Origin: Epiperipatus broadwayi
Taxonomy: Eukaryota; Onychophora; Udeonychophora; Euonychophora; Peripatidae
DNA length: 64,000 nucleotides
Assembly (NCBI GenBank): GCA_028023455.1
Contig: JAQFVV010000031.1
Coordinates: 4,154,001-4,218,000, forward strand
Reading direction: 5' to 3'
Shown: positions 1-11,578 of the stretch, piece after piece
Layout of the letters: the number at the start of each line of letters is the position of its first letter
How positions within the stretch are numbered: position 1 is the stretch's first letter
The notes under the pieces: generated by a model
Database searches by the model: none
What the model was told of the DNA's origin: nothing
Seen by the model: the letters and a program-made list of their open reading frames with translations, nothing else
Position numbers and translations under genes: made by a program

Positions 1-1012
1 TACAGACTTTCAAGCTCCCTTCAGCTTCCTACTCTATCTCATACAACTGATACACATGGCCACACACATGTGAAAAAGATAAATGATCTTCAATATACGT
101 ATTTCGTGCTGAACCAGCACTCATCATTTGGTTCAGATTATCATCTCTCATACCTATATATAACCAGCACTCAGTATACATTAAGATAGCAAATCTTCAA
201 ACTTCAATGGACAGGCTTCAATCTACTCCACTTTCCAACTCTTCAGCCATTCATGTCATTGAAAATCTGATGCGGAAACACCAAAATTCCTTGTTAATGC
301 TATATTATCATGCCTGTTTTGACTAAGTCATTCTGACCCCTCATATATAGGACCTTATCCATTTAAATACACAGAAGTGAGGTGGGATGTGCAGCATATA
401 GACTGAATTTGTAATATTTGATTGATTACAAGTATAATTTATATACTTGGAATTTAGATATAACCATAAGGGACTTGAACACGGACTTTCAAGCTCCTTT
501 CAAGTCCCTTTTGATTACATCTAAACTCTTAAGTATATAAATTGTAATCAATCAAAATATAAATTCAGCCTGTATATTGCCCATCCTTCTTCTGTTTATT
601 TAAATGGTTAAAGTCCTATATATGAGAGGTCAGAATGACTTAAAGTCAACATGGGCATGACAATAACATTGACATCAGCAAAGGATTTGGGCATTTCATC
701 ATCAGATTTTCAATGGTATAGATGGCTGAAGAATTGGTGAATGAAATATGTTGAAGCCTGTCCATTAAAGTTTGAAAATTTGCTATCTTAATATAAACTG
801 AGCACTGATCATATGTATGTGTGGAAGATGATGATCTGAATCAATTGATGAGTTCTGGTTCAGCATGAAATATGTATATTGGAGATCATTTATCTTTTTC
901 ACATGCGTGCGATCAGGTGTTTTAGTTGTATGAGATAAAGCAGGTACCTGAAAGGAGCGTGAAAGTATGAGATAAAGCAAGTAGCTGAAAGGAGCTTGAA
1001 AGTCTGTGTTCT
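1..1012. repeat. Foldback element A, about 1 kb near-palindrome
   Basis: Positions 1-470 are closely matched by the reverse complement of about 510-1012, with the symmetry point near 490-505. Examples: the first 44 bases match 966-1009 inverted, and TTTGATTGATTACAAG near 416 pairs with the inverted stretch near 545. The left arm reaches the window start and may extend further. No credible coding sequence was seen; the 77-codon minus-strand frame at 783-1016 lies in an arm and looks incidental. Such large inverted repeats are typical of foldback or MITE-type DNA elements. Confidence 0.85.
928..1003 (+). repeat. 38-bp tandem duplication in the right arm of foldback A
   Basis: Two adjacent units each begin GTATGAGATAAAGCA and end GTGAAA or TTGAAA. 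The left arm carries only one counterpart, so the duplication arose after the palindrome formed. Confidence 0.75.
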
Positions 1013-2237
1013 CCAAGTATATAAATAATATATGTTAAATGCCTGAAGTCATCTTTAGATATATAGACAATAAGATCAATGACAATAATCATTTATCATT
1101 ATAATAATTGATAATTCAAACATTTTAAAAATTTAAGAAACATCATAATACTGATTATAAATACTGTATATCATATTATTAGATACAAATCATATAAAAT
1201 GGAGAAATATTACTTCAATTGTCTGAAATATATAAATTTCATCATACTGGTTTTTTTTTTAAAAAAAATTGTTTTTTTGAACTTTATATTTATATAAAAA
1301 ATAAATTCACCAACATTTCAATATTTTTTATAATCTTTGTCTAGATGTTATTCAGAAATTTATCTAAACTATAAAATAAGAACAAAAGTGTCCAAATCAA
1401 CAATACCAAAAAAATATATGTATATAATATAAATAATAAACGTATGTATATTATGTAAATAGCTGAGCACATTTTCAGTGCAGTATATCAGATTCATTAA
1501 AATCAACTATTAAAATGAAAAGAAAAAAAGTCACTATTTAACAGCTAAAATTCTAGAGCATGCTCATCTACACACTACTAAATCTCTGATTCAAAATATT
1601 ATTTACAATTAGCAATAAATTAAGCTTCCTTACTTTTTTCTTATCATTTGATTTTTTACATACAGTGCTAAGTTTTGTGGTGACAACGATCCTATCCAGA
1701 ATTTTTCTCATGACAAAAGAAAACAAAATTAAGTTGACAATTAGATTTTTTATATTGTCAAAAATGCTGTCTCAAATCGAGTAGATAAATTACCCATAGC
1801 TTCACTTTTTATGAAATTATCATTAGTTTATCTATGCATTTCAGGAAACATATTTGTTAGTATAAAAAAATCCCAATTTAATTTTCAACTCAATTCTGGC
1901 CATGATTGTTCTCACAAAATTTAGCATTGTATGCAAAAAAAAAATGAAATAATAAAATAATAATAAGGAAGCCTAATACACTGCTAATTGCAATAATATT
2001 TTGAATTGGAGATTTAATAGTGTGCTCTAGAATTTTGACTGTTAAATATTTTTTTTCATTTTGATAATTAATTGCATGAATCTGTAGTACTGCATCAAAA
2101 GCATACTTACCTACTAATATTTTATAGTTGAATGAATTAGTATATATGTGTTTTATTTGTTTATAGATTATATACAGGGTTTAATTTATTTGTACATATT
2201 ATAAAATATACCAACAAATATATATATATCACAAAGA

Positions 2238-3002
2238 TGTGATGTGATGTATTTGGCTTCTCCTTAAACGAAGTCAAGAATATCTCAGCAACTATGCCCA
2301 GATAAACCTGTTAGCCACTTTATTTTCCATTCCTCACTCTAAGTCTTCCCATATTCTGCCCCATCCCATTTCCTCAACATAATTTTTGTCAACTCTATGG
2401 CCTTTAAATCTAAATCCCCCTTATCTTTTCGCAAACCCAGCATAAAAACTAATAACTCACTTTCTGTATTGTCACTTTGTTCATACCTATTCTCCCATAA
2501 CTTCATTATCTGTACCCTTTCTGCTTTCAAGCATTTACATTCAATCAACAGATGCCTAATATTTTCTACACCTTCCTTACACAATTTGCACGCTAAATCA
2601 CCCATAGTTTTCCATTTACATGTATATTCTCTTGTTGCTAAAGATCCAGTTCGAGCCTTAAACAATAAACTACTTTCCTTACTATTATCATAAATTAACT
2701 CGCTTCCAATATTCCGTTTCTCCAACTCCCTATTTTTTATTAATGCTTCTATTCTTTTATCCCATTCCTTACCACTATAACACTCAACAATCCTCCTAAC
2801 ACAATCATCCCACCTTTTATACAAGTATACCGATATAAATTCTTTATCCAAATCTTTTGCATACTACATTACCTTTCTCACCCATCTTGTTACCTGCCCT
2901 TTACTCATAACCCAATTAAACACTATTTTGGCTATCTTTTACTATCCATAAACTGCAACCTACCAAACTTTTTTATTTTACTTTTTGCATCTCTTATATA
3001 GG
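2238..3002 (-). mobile_element. Non-LTR retrotransposon, family N1 copy 1 (5'-truncated ORF2 end)
   Basis: On the minus strand, 2339-2851 is open for 170 codons. It contains [20 protein letters not shown] and then a Cys-His cluster CKLCKEGVENIRHLLIEC, the zinc-finger-like C-terminus found in many LINE ORF2 proteins. Downstream on the minus strand, the 3' end finishes in repeated CATCACATCACA, seen on the plus strand as TGTGATGTGATG at 2238. The same 3' tail and protein recur at 9.6 kb and 50.5 kb. This copy keeps only the last ~760 bp and is inserted in foldback B. It stops where a family C repeat begins. Confidence 0.85.
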
Positions 3003-3560
3003 CAAAACTCGCCACCCAGTGAAAGCCAGAGTAATCAATGATGCCAGTAGATTTGTGCATAAAATTCTTATGCCTACTCATCCAATATCCCCAGATTAGT
3101 TTCTAGCTTGTGGCTTTCAGTGAGGAGCTTTGGATCTGAGAGCACTGCGCCTAGTTTTTAGGATCTAATGCAAGCCTCCAGCAGCCACCTTTTACTTTTT
3201 TAGCTATCTATAAAGCGTTGAGTCCAAAATCAAATATAATAATGTTTTCAAACTAAATATAGTCATATAGATCTGAATTCAGTTCAGCATCCATACTTTT
3301 TGGTATTTTTAGTTCTCTAATAACCACAGTCACCATAATTCTTTTGGATAGGATTGGTATGAAAACCACAAGTTAGAAACTAGTCTGGGGATATTGGATG
3401 AGTAGGCACTAGATAGGGATTTTATGCATAAACCTTCCTGCATCCATTGATTACTCTGGCTTGCACTAAGTGATGCTATTGTTTGGATAATTTTGCCAAT
3501 GTGAAAACAGCTTGTATAAGCATAAATAATGCTAATCGTGTGATGTTTGATGGTTAAATA
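3003..3560. repeat. Family C repeat, foldback form, copy 1
   Basis: The left arm 3007-3125 and right arm 3365-3485 are inverted copies sharing CATCCAATATCCCCAGA, GTGCATAAAAT and CAGAGTAATCAATG. After the right arm's terminal segment, the sequence continues into the start part of another unit (CTTGTATAAGCATAAATAAT, near 3510), as at other family C loci. No coding sequence seen. Confidence 0.75.
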
Positions 3561-3576
3561 TATATATATAGGTGCT

Positions 3577-3690
3577 TTTTAATAATTTTTTATTTATATA
3601 TTTTTGTTTTTACTTTATGTTTTAGATAAATTTAATAATTTTTTATTTATATATTTTTGTTTTTACTTTATGTTTTAGATAAATTTTTGA
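3577..3690 (+). repeat. 56-bp tandem duplication
   Basis: Two adjacent, nearly identical units begin TTAATAATTTTTTATTT and end TTTTAGATAAATT. It lies in the right outer arm of foldback B and is absent from the left arm. Confidence 0.8.
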
Positions 3691-3835
3691 ACTAAGCCTT
3701 GACAAAGATTATAAAAAATAATTAAAATGTTGATGGATATATTTTTTTATGTATATAAAGTTTAGTTTATTAAAAAAATAAAGTTTTTTTAAAAAGAAAA
3801 GTGTGGTGAAATATATATATTTGAATCAACTAAAT

Positions 3836-4700
3836 TTTTAAAATAGAAGAAAAAATATAAGGAATATACATAATAGAAGTACTGATGATATAAGATTTTT
3901 TTAGTCCTTTAAGATGCTAAATTTTGATTATGAATTTTGTTTTCTCTAAATAATACATGAGATAATTATACAAAATATTAACAATGAAATTAATGTAGAT
4001 TTCTAAGTATCATTAGCATTTTGAATGATTCAATGATGAAGACAATAAATTCAAGAGAAATTATATACAAAACTTATATGAAAATTAATCATCACATATC
4101 TCCATAAATTTATATTAATGTCATGACCGCTGCTTCTTATTTAAAATTATGCTTTATAAGCAATGAGTAATCAGTGGACAGTGGATGGCAATATCCATTT
4201 CTGGCTAATTGGTTTTATGGAAGAATACACTTTATCTGTCAAATTAATGAACTAAAAATGTCCAATACTAATCAAGTTGGCTTAAATTCAAAATGCACTA
4301 GTTTTTGAAATATTCATACATTTAAATTAAATAGCATAGATGCAAATAATTTACATTGGATTGATGCAGTATTTCCTGCCAGATAAGGACCAATTAATCA
4401 GACTTGATATCTGTTATATTCACCTTACTATACTGCCGAACATCTTGTTTGCGTACTTAACCATTCCCAGACTAACTTAATAATAATAATAATTCACCAG
4501 TAATGACACAATTCTATTAGGTTGAGATTAAATGCAATCTTTATAATAATATTCTTTAGCAATTGTTAATCAAACATTACAAACTATATATACATTACTT
4601 ATATACGTAGGTCCATGGGCATATAAAAATAATAATGATCAATACGACCTGTATGAGTCCTAGCTGGCTGTTCACATGTTCGGAGACCAGCTCTCCACAC
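3836..4700. other. AT-rich stretch without a recognised gene
   Basis: Simple AT-rich sequence lies between foldback B and the left LTR of gypsy element 1. No reading frame, RNA structure or repeat that I can support. A short overlapping open frame pair near 4600-4930 lies over the LTR and is not protein-like. Confidence 0.6.
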
Positions 4701-5116
4701 TGAAATCCCTGTGCATTTGGCTGATGTTCTGCACCCGCTTATGTGCACAGGTGAAACTCCAAGAATCAAGTGACCTTTTCTTGATTCAATTTGCACTGAG
4801 ACCATTCATTATTTCATTCCCTAAAGCTGATTGGCTCATATTTCCGGCCATCTGCTCAGGTGATTCTTCCTTTTTGCTGCCTACATACTGGATACAAGAA
4901 TTTAACCATTATATATCTGACTTTAATTAATGAGTTATTTTTTGCTTCAGTTTATAATTATGAAGAAAATCTGAACTCCAATTCCTCCAATTGTTCACTT
5001 TCCCATTATAATACTGCATTCTACTCATTAATTTAATTCCTTTATAACAATATTTATTTCCATTAGTAATTTATACCTTTATATGTTTATGCATTTAAGC
5101 ATACACATACATATCA
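4701..5116 (-). mobile_element. LTR (3' LTR) of Ty3/gypsy element 1
   Basis: It is a direct repeat of 9107-9605. On the plus strand both begin TGAA(A/G)TCCCTGTGCATTTGG and both carry GGATACAAGAATTTAACC and TTAATTAATGAGTTATTTTT. This copy ends in CA at 5116, followed by TTACTTCCCCC, which read on the minus strand is a polypurine tract (GGGGGAAGTAA). That places the LTR start at TG on the element strand. About 416 bp. Confidence 0.8.
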
Positions 5117-5351
5117 TTACTTCCCCCAAGTTCAGAGATTAGGTTTCAATCTTTGAACTCAGTCTGTAGTCATTAATACCTGGGGTTTTTTTTATCTTTT
5201 AGCATGTTGTTGTGAGTTATGTTCCAACTCACTTGATGCATTCTCTGGAAACGTACTTGTTTGTGAATCACTATCATGGGTGTTTTTCATTTCTTTATTT
5301 TCCCATTGCATCACTTCATTGGCTTCTATTTGGAATAATTCAGGTATTATG

Positions 5352-6300
5352 TCACAGCTTTTGTTTTTGCATCTGCTTTATGTATTTTCTTAATATTTTC
5401 CCATCATTTATGTGTACCGTTACAACTTGTTTTGACAGATGATGCATGACTACTGCCTGAAGCCAACAGTTATTTACATTGTTCTTTACTGACATCCTTT
5501 CTTGCAGTTTGTATTTATATGAGCAACTGTGCTCCTTGTTTTGTTTTGTTATTGGAAGCACTTTTGCGAGCTTTATAATTTTATCTTCAGATATTTTTCT
5601 GTGGACGATATTCCAGATTTGGCAGCCGGGATTGCATATTGGTGGAGGAGAGCTGTCAGTACTTCTTCCTATATTCATTTTTTTTTATCACTGACTTTTG
5701 ATTTTGAACAGCTCTTTCAGCCAGTCGATTTGATTGAGGATGGTATGAGGAGGTTAGTAGATGTTTTATTCCTCACGCCTGCATTGCTTCCTTGAACTTT
5801 TGTTCCATTATCTGAAACTAATGTTCCCAGAAACCCATGATGTGTGAATATTTCATATAGTTGTTTAGGGTTGCATCTGAACAGGTGTTAGTTACTATTT
5901 TGTATTCAACCCACCCCAAATATGCATCGACTATCACTAAAAACAAATGGCCCTCGAATGGACCACATTGGTCTATGTTTATGTGTTTCCAAGACTTGTC
6001 CACTTTTGGCCACGCTTTAAATTTGTGGGGGGGGGGGGGCCTTTTGCACATGACTGGCAGTTGTAGCATTTCTTAATATATTGCTCAATGTCTTCATTTA
6101 TGCTAGGCCACCATAGGTAACTATAGGTTAAAGCCTTTGCCCTAACTATTCCCAGATGACCCTCTTGCAATAACTTCAATATTTGCTGTCTTCCTGATAT
6201 TTATACTTGATTGCCCCTCAACGGGCAACCTTTGCATATGAACAATTGTTCACAGGCATACTTGATTGCCCCTCAACGGGCAACCTCTAATCTGTTTAAT
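5352..6300 (-). pseudogene. gypsy 1 integrase remnant
   Basis: On the minus strand, 5979-6179 gives EGHLGIVRAKAL, then YLWWPSINEDIEQY and CYNCQ. This is the HHCC zinc-binding N-terminus, with the first His apparently replaced by Gln. 5818-6069 gives HINIDQCGPFEGHLFLVIVD, containing the first catalytic Asp. VSDNGT near 5805-5822 holds the second Asp and LAERAVQ near 5706-5730 the Glu, each in shifted frames. 5352-5450 resembles the C-terminal tail of gypsy pol. The D-D-E residues survive in pieces; the enzyme cannot be made intact. Confidence 0.83.
6203..6289 (-). repeat. 57-bp tandem duplication with hairpin, inside gypsy 1
   Basis: TACTTGATTGCCCCTCAACG occurs at about 6203 and again at about 6260, each continuing to GGGCAACCT. 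Each copy contains the short hairpin TTGCCC-CTCAAC-GGGCAA. It lies at the RNase H/integrase junction and adds to the frame damage. Confidence 0.8.
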
Positions 6301-6899
6301 AATCCATTGGTAGCTGCCATCCTCTTCTATCCAACAAGCTATGATTTTGCTGTCTAGTTTTTGACTTTGGGGTGCATCTATATAGTTATTTTTTATCGTA
6401 GAAAAATAAAATTTAGTTAATTTCTGTTTCTTTTACATCTGATTTACTCTGGTCATGTATCTAAGTCACTTATTTGTTTTCCTTTTTTTTTTTGAGAGTA
6501 TAGTCATAGCCTGCCAATATGTTAAACCATCTTAACATGAGGACTTAGATGATCCAGCATCTATATATTTCCTAGAATTCCGAATAGGGGTTTATGATCG
6601 GTTATAATAGTAAATTTATGATCATGCAGATATTGATGGAATTTTTGTTTTAACTCCGAATAATATAGCAGGGCTTCCCTGTCCAGCTGACTATAATTTT
6701 TTTTTGCTTTGGACAAGGTGCACGAGGCTTAAGCTATGGGTCATTCTCCTGACTGAGCTGAGTGACATAGTATTGCTCTGATCCTAAATTCAGATGCGTC
6801 TGTAGTTAACATTACTTCCAAATCGTTGTTGCAATGGTCAAGTAATTTGTTTTGAAGTCAACAGTGACTTTGTGTGTAAAAATGCTTTATTTTCTTACC

Positions 6900-7500
6900 T
6901 TTCCATTTCTGTTTTTTCTGAGCAGATCATATAAAGATCTGACCACATGAGCTTTTCCATGGAAAAAATTTTTCAAAAAGTTTACAAGTCTGAGGAAGGT
7001 TTGCAGCTGTTTTACATTTGCAGCCCCTTGGGGCTTTCCACTATGGCTATAACCTTTTTGGGGGCAGAGTATGTGCTGTATTTGGATATAATATGGTCCA
7101 GAAACTTAATTTCCTTCACTTTCCATATGCATTTTTGGGTATTCGTCTTAGCTCCGAATTCATCCAGTTTTTTATAAATTTTGAATAAGTGGCTCCTCAG
7201 TTCATTTTCGGTGGTCACTGTTACTAGGATGTCATCAAAATATGGTATAATGCCTTCCAGTCTACTAAAGAGGATTTCAATTTTCAACTGAAAAAAGGCT
7301 AGGGTCCGATGTCATCCCAAGTGGCAATCTACTACATTTGTATAACCCTACAAGAGTAGTTAAAGTTAGTGTTTTAGCTGCTTCCTCACTAACTAGTATC
7401 TAATAGAAGGCGGCATTGAGATTTAATTTTGCAAAGAAATTTGATATTTGCTATGATGCTATAATTTCTCTGGCATTTGGTATAGGGTATGAACTTTTGC
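6900..7500 (-). pseudogene. gypsy 1 reverse transcriptase remnant
   Basis: The minus-strand frame 7012-7287 contains RLEGIIPYFDDILVT, which includes the F-D-D active-site motif of gypsy-type reverse transcriptases. It is followed by LDEFGAKTNTQKC, matching the usual L..FGL..N..KC block. Sequence to the right continues fingers/palm-like similarity in broken frames. The active-site Asp pair is intact, but surrounding frames are not. Confidence 0.82.
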
Positions 7501-8089
7501 TTATCACTTTATTCATTGATACCCTGTAATGGCTATACAAATGAATTTTCTTATTTGGTTATAATGACTATGAGCATCACCCACTCCAATTTTTCAGTAG
7601 GTTCTAACATGCCTTTCTTGACTAGATTGTCGATTTATTTACTTTTTCTTTTTGGGAAAACAGTACTTTTCTCAGTTTACAAATTATATGTCATGCCTCT
7701 GTGTTTATTTCTAATGATATAGGCATAGTTTTAATTATCTCCCTCTTCCCCTTAAACAAATTTGAAATTTATTTTTCATTTCTCTTTCCACCTCGACGTT
7801 TTTTACGAATGTAAACTTGATGCCTAACTTTGTGAGCCATTCACATCTGATTAGCATGTATTGCATGTAGTGGTAGTCCTATTATTTTGTACTTACTTTC
7901 ACATACTGGTGCTTCGACTACATCCTTTCTGTAATGGTGTTACCATTCGCATTTAACACCTTTAAGTCAATTTTTTGTATTATGGAACTTTTCTTACACT
8001 TGGAAATAGCAGTATATCAATCGTGGACTGATATCAGTGATATGCTGCTCACACTGTTGATCTCCATGGCAATAGGTTGATCATATATT

Positions 8090-8909
8090 TTAATTTTCAT
8101 CATTATTCGTTATTGCCATATTTTTAATCTTAATCAAGTGCTTTTCCCGATCCTTTATTATATGGTTACTACTATTAGTATCATTTCTGTTTACATTGAA
8201 CTGTTTTTGCACATATTTTTCCCCCCCGTCTTCTTTTGTTGCAGCATTTACAGTGTTCACATCTCTAATAACAGTTACTGGTCTTATGGCCATTTTTCCT
8301 GCAGCAAAAGCATATAAATGTATTTTTGCTGTTATCAATTTTCTCTTTACTGTTTGTGCCTTTGTTTTTAATTGGTTTAAATGTTTTACAAATTTCTGTT
8401 TGCTTTTTCTTATTCCAGTTGAACTCTGCATATTTTTTCCGATTGCTTCAGGACAAGTTCATAAACTGTACTATGCTTTATGACCTTACTGTAATCTAAA
8501 TTGGTGACCAACAGTAATTGTTGATGTAAGTTGTTATTGTTTATACCTCTAAGGAACTATTCTAGGAGGGCCTCATTTAAAAATGAATCATATACACAAT
8601 TCTTTGCTAGATTTTGAAATGACCAATCAAAATCTTTTATACTTACCTTCCTACCGTGATAGCGGTCATGGAAATATAACATGGCAACATATCTAGAGGG
8701 AAGGGAGTTAAATAATTAGACAAATGCTTTTTAAATTGATTGTACAAGCTTTCTACCGGGGTGAATGGTGCGGCAACCCTATTTGCAATTTCAATCACTC
8801 CTTTCTCAGTGAAACATAAGACTGTTGCAATTTTGTATTTATCATCTTTGATTTTATTTATGAAGGGATATTTCTTTATATGTTGGGTGTATAAGGGCCA
8901 ATTACTCAC
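8090..8909 (-). pseudogene. gypsy 1 gag remnant with nucleocapsid zinc knuckle
   Basis: The minus-strand frame 8643-8909 looks like the start of a gag protein, with a helical, charged segment. Further on, near 8290-8260, one frame reads CFCCRKNGHKTSNC, a CX2CX4HX4C retroviral-type zinc knuckle, followed after a stop by a second Cys-rich patch. The 113-codon frame 8090-8431 is partly the wrong frame for this knuckle, so at least one frameshift is present. Gag would package element RNA. Confidence 0.7.
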
Positions 8910-9106
8910 CTATAACCGATTGCATTTTTAACTAATCTTTTATTTTTGATTCCTAATTTGAATCAACTAAGTGAATGCCCAATTTGATCTGTGCTCAAAT
9001 ACATGAGGTTCCAATTTACAGTTTCAAACTTTGAACTGCCTCTGTAATGTGCTGACTAGGGTTTGTATAACTTTTCCTACTCAAACTGTAGGCTGAAAAG
9101 GGCACT

Positions 9107-9605
9107 TGAAGTCCCTGTGCATTTGGATGACATTCTGCACCTGCTTACAAGTCCATTTTAAGCTCCAAGAATCAAGTGTTCTTTTCTTGATACAGTTTGT
9201 GCTGAGTCCATTCATTGTATCAATCTCTAAAACTGATTAGCTCATATTCCTGTCCATCCATTCAGGTGATTCTACATGCTGGATACAAGAATTTAACCGT
9301 TATATATCTAACTTTAATTAATGAGTTATTTTTTGCTTACAGTTTATAATCATGAAGGAAATCTAAACTCATATTCCTTTAATTGTTCACTATCCCATTA
9401 TAATACTGCATTTTACTCTCATTAATGAAATTGCTTTTACTTTTAGAAAATAATCTTTTTTTTAATCTTACAAAGTTATAAATAACTTTTATTTCTTATT
9501 TTAAAAGGATCAGTCTTTTAAAATTCTGTAATTCCTTTATAACATTATTTATTTCCATTGGTGATTTTTTTCTTTATATGTATATGCATTTAAGCATACA
9601 CATAC
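9107..9605 (-). mobile_element. LTR (5' LTR) of Ty3/gypsy element 1
   Basis: Direct repeat of 4701-5116. It starts TGAAGTCCC and carries an extra block of about 95 bp near 9431-9528 not found in the left LTR. It stops about 11 bases short of the expected CA end, exactly where the 3' tail of non-LTR copy 2 begins (TGTGATGTGATG). That shows insertion of the non-LTR element into or beside this LTR. Confidence 0.78.
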
Positions 9606-11528
9606 TGTGATGTGATGCACTATGACTTCTCCTTATATGGAGTCAGGAATCTCTCAATAACTATACCCAGAGAATTAACTTTCCTTTCCATTCTCCACCC
9701 TAAGTTGTCCCATATTCTTCTCTCTCCTGCTCCATCCCATTTCCACAACATAATCTTTGTCAACTCCATGACCTTTATATTTAAATCCCCCTTATCTTTT
9801 CCCAAAGCCAGTATAAAAACCAATAACCCACTTTCTGTATAATCACTTTGTTTTATATTTATTCTTCCACAACTTCATTATTTGTACCTTTTTACTTTAA
9901 CAGATGCCTAATATTTTCTATACCTTCCTTACACAAATTGTAGACCAAATCACCCACATTTTTTCATTTATGTGTATATTTCCTTGTTGCTAAAGATTCA
10001 ATTTGAGTCTTAAACAGTAAACTACTTTCCTTGCTATTATCATAAATTAACTCCCATTCAATATTCTGTTTTCTTCTATAAATATTTAAACTCTTTTTAT
10101 TCTCCATACCGGTTCTCCAACCACCTATTCTCAATGCATCCATTCTTCTATCCCATTCCTTAACACTATAACACCCAACAATTCTAACACAATCATCCCA
10201 CCTTTTGTATAAGTATACTGACATAAATTCTTTATGCAAATCTTCTGCATATTGCATTAACTTTCTCATCCATCTTGTTGCCTGCCCTTTATTCATAACC
10301 CAATTAAATACTGTTTTGGCTGTTCTTTTATTATCCATAAACTGCAATCATCAATCCCATTCTTTTCTTTGCTTCATTTATCAATTTTTTCTCCCATTCA
10401 TGCAAGCAATTTCTCTGATTACTTAAAACGATTCCCAAATAGTTATATATATTTACTATACTTACCTATCTTTACGCATGTCCTCAATATAACTTCCATA
10501 TCTTCCCTTCCTTCTGCACACAAAAAGACATCATCCGCAAATAAATAAAAGACCCAACAATGTATATACTCCCTTGACACCTGTTAATGGTGTTTGTACT
10601 CCTTTTCCTAGTCTTTCTATTGTGCTTTCCATTTCTATCAAATATAACAAAAACAAAATAGGTAACATAGGGCATCCTTGCCTTAATCCCACCCAATTTT
10701 TAACTTTAACCGATTCTATATTCCCTAATTGATATGCATAGTAATTATTTTTATATAATTTCTTAATAATATCCACTAACGATTCATTCATTCCCAAAAT
10801 TACTAAACTTACCCATAATATATCATACGTCTTCTCTATGTCTATAAAAAACCCTATATAACTGTCTACCTGTATTTCTACTCATATCCATAAGTTGTAT
10901 AATTACAAATAAACTATCTCCTATATGCTTATCTGATCAAAAACTTCCTTATATTTCTCCCACTATATTATTTTCTTCCATTTTGCAACTCTTCCAGCCA
11001 CTATATATGAGAAAACTTTTTATAGCACTGATGTTGCCGCTATCAGTCTATAATTGTTTAACTTTCTATGATCCTTTCCTTTAAATAATAGCCCTACTCT
11101 TGTATTACTCCAACTACCCAGAAAATCTTCTGTGCCATCTTATTAAAACCTGATAATAGTTTTAATTTTGCCCTATACCCTAAATTCATTACCATCTCTG
11201 CTGTCCTTTCATCCAAACCTTTTACCTTTCCACCTTTCAATTTCTTACCTACCTCATTCGGTTCATTTTCTGTAAACCTAATATTCCCATTACTATATAC
11301 TTTCTTGTTTGCTATCACTCTGTCCTTCACATCTAACATATTTTCTATATCCATTACATACTTATTTAAGATTATCTCTAATTCTTCTCTAGAACTACAC
11401 TCTATTACCTCATAATCTAGTAATACTATTTCTCTCTCCCCTGCATTCCTTTTTTTAATGTATTTTCAAAAAATTTTACTCCCATCTCTTCCACTTTTAT
11501 TAATATCCTCCAACAATTTACTATTCAG

Positions 11529-11578
<50 letters not shown>

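Larger units (their letters stand above)
1225..3835. repeat. Foldback element B, AT-rich, with two nested insertions
   Basis: The outer arm 1225-1395 matches 3680-3830 inverted (shared TTTTTTATAATCTTTGTC core). The inner arm 1480-1640 matches 1965-2100 inverted (shared TCTAGA, CAGCTAAA/TGACTGTTAAA and ATTTACAATTAGCAATAA-type stretches). The right side is interrupted at 2238-3002 by a non-LTR fragment and at about 3003-3560 by a family C repeat. Without these the element would be about 1.3 kb. No coding capacity seen. Confidence 0.65.
5117..9106 (-). mobile_element. Ty3/gypsy LTR retrotransposon 1, internal region, degenerate
   Basis: Read on the minus strand, from right to left, the remnants follow gypsy order: gag with zinc knuckle (about 8.9-8.1 kb), a presumed protease zone (about 8.0-7.7 kb), reverse transcriptase (about 7.5-7.0 kb), RNase H zone (about 6.9-6.5 kb) and integrase (about 6.3-5.35 kb). 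Frames are broken by many stops and shifts, so the copy is dead. LTRs flank it on both sides. No env-like frame was recognised. Confidence 0.85.

Noticed and set aside
5212-8483. Plus-strand open frames over gypsy element 1 (for example 5479-5694, 6947-7177, 8196-8483)
   Set aside because: Shadows of the minus-strand gag-pol remnants; hydrophobic, T-rich translations without family similarity.
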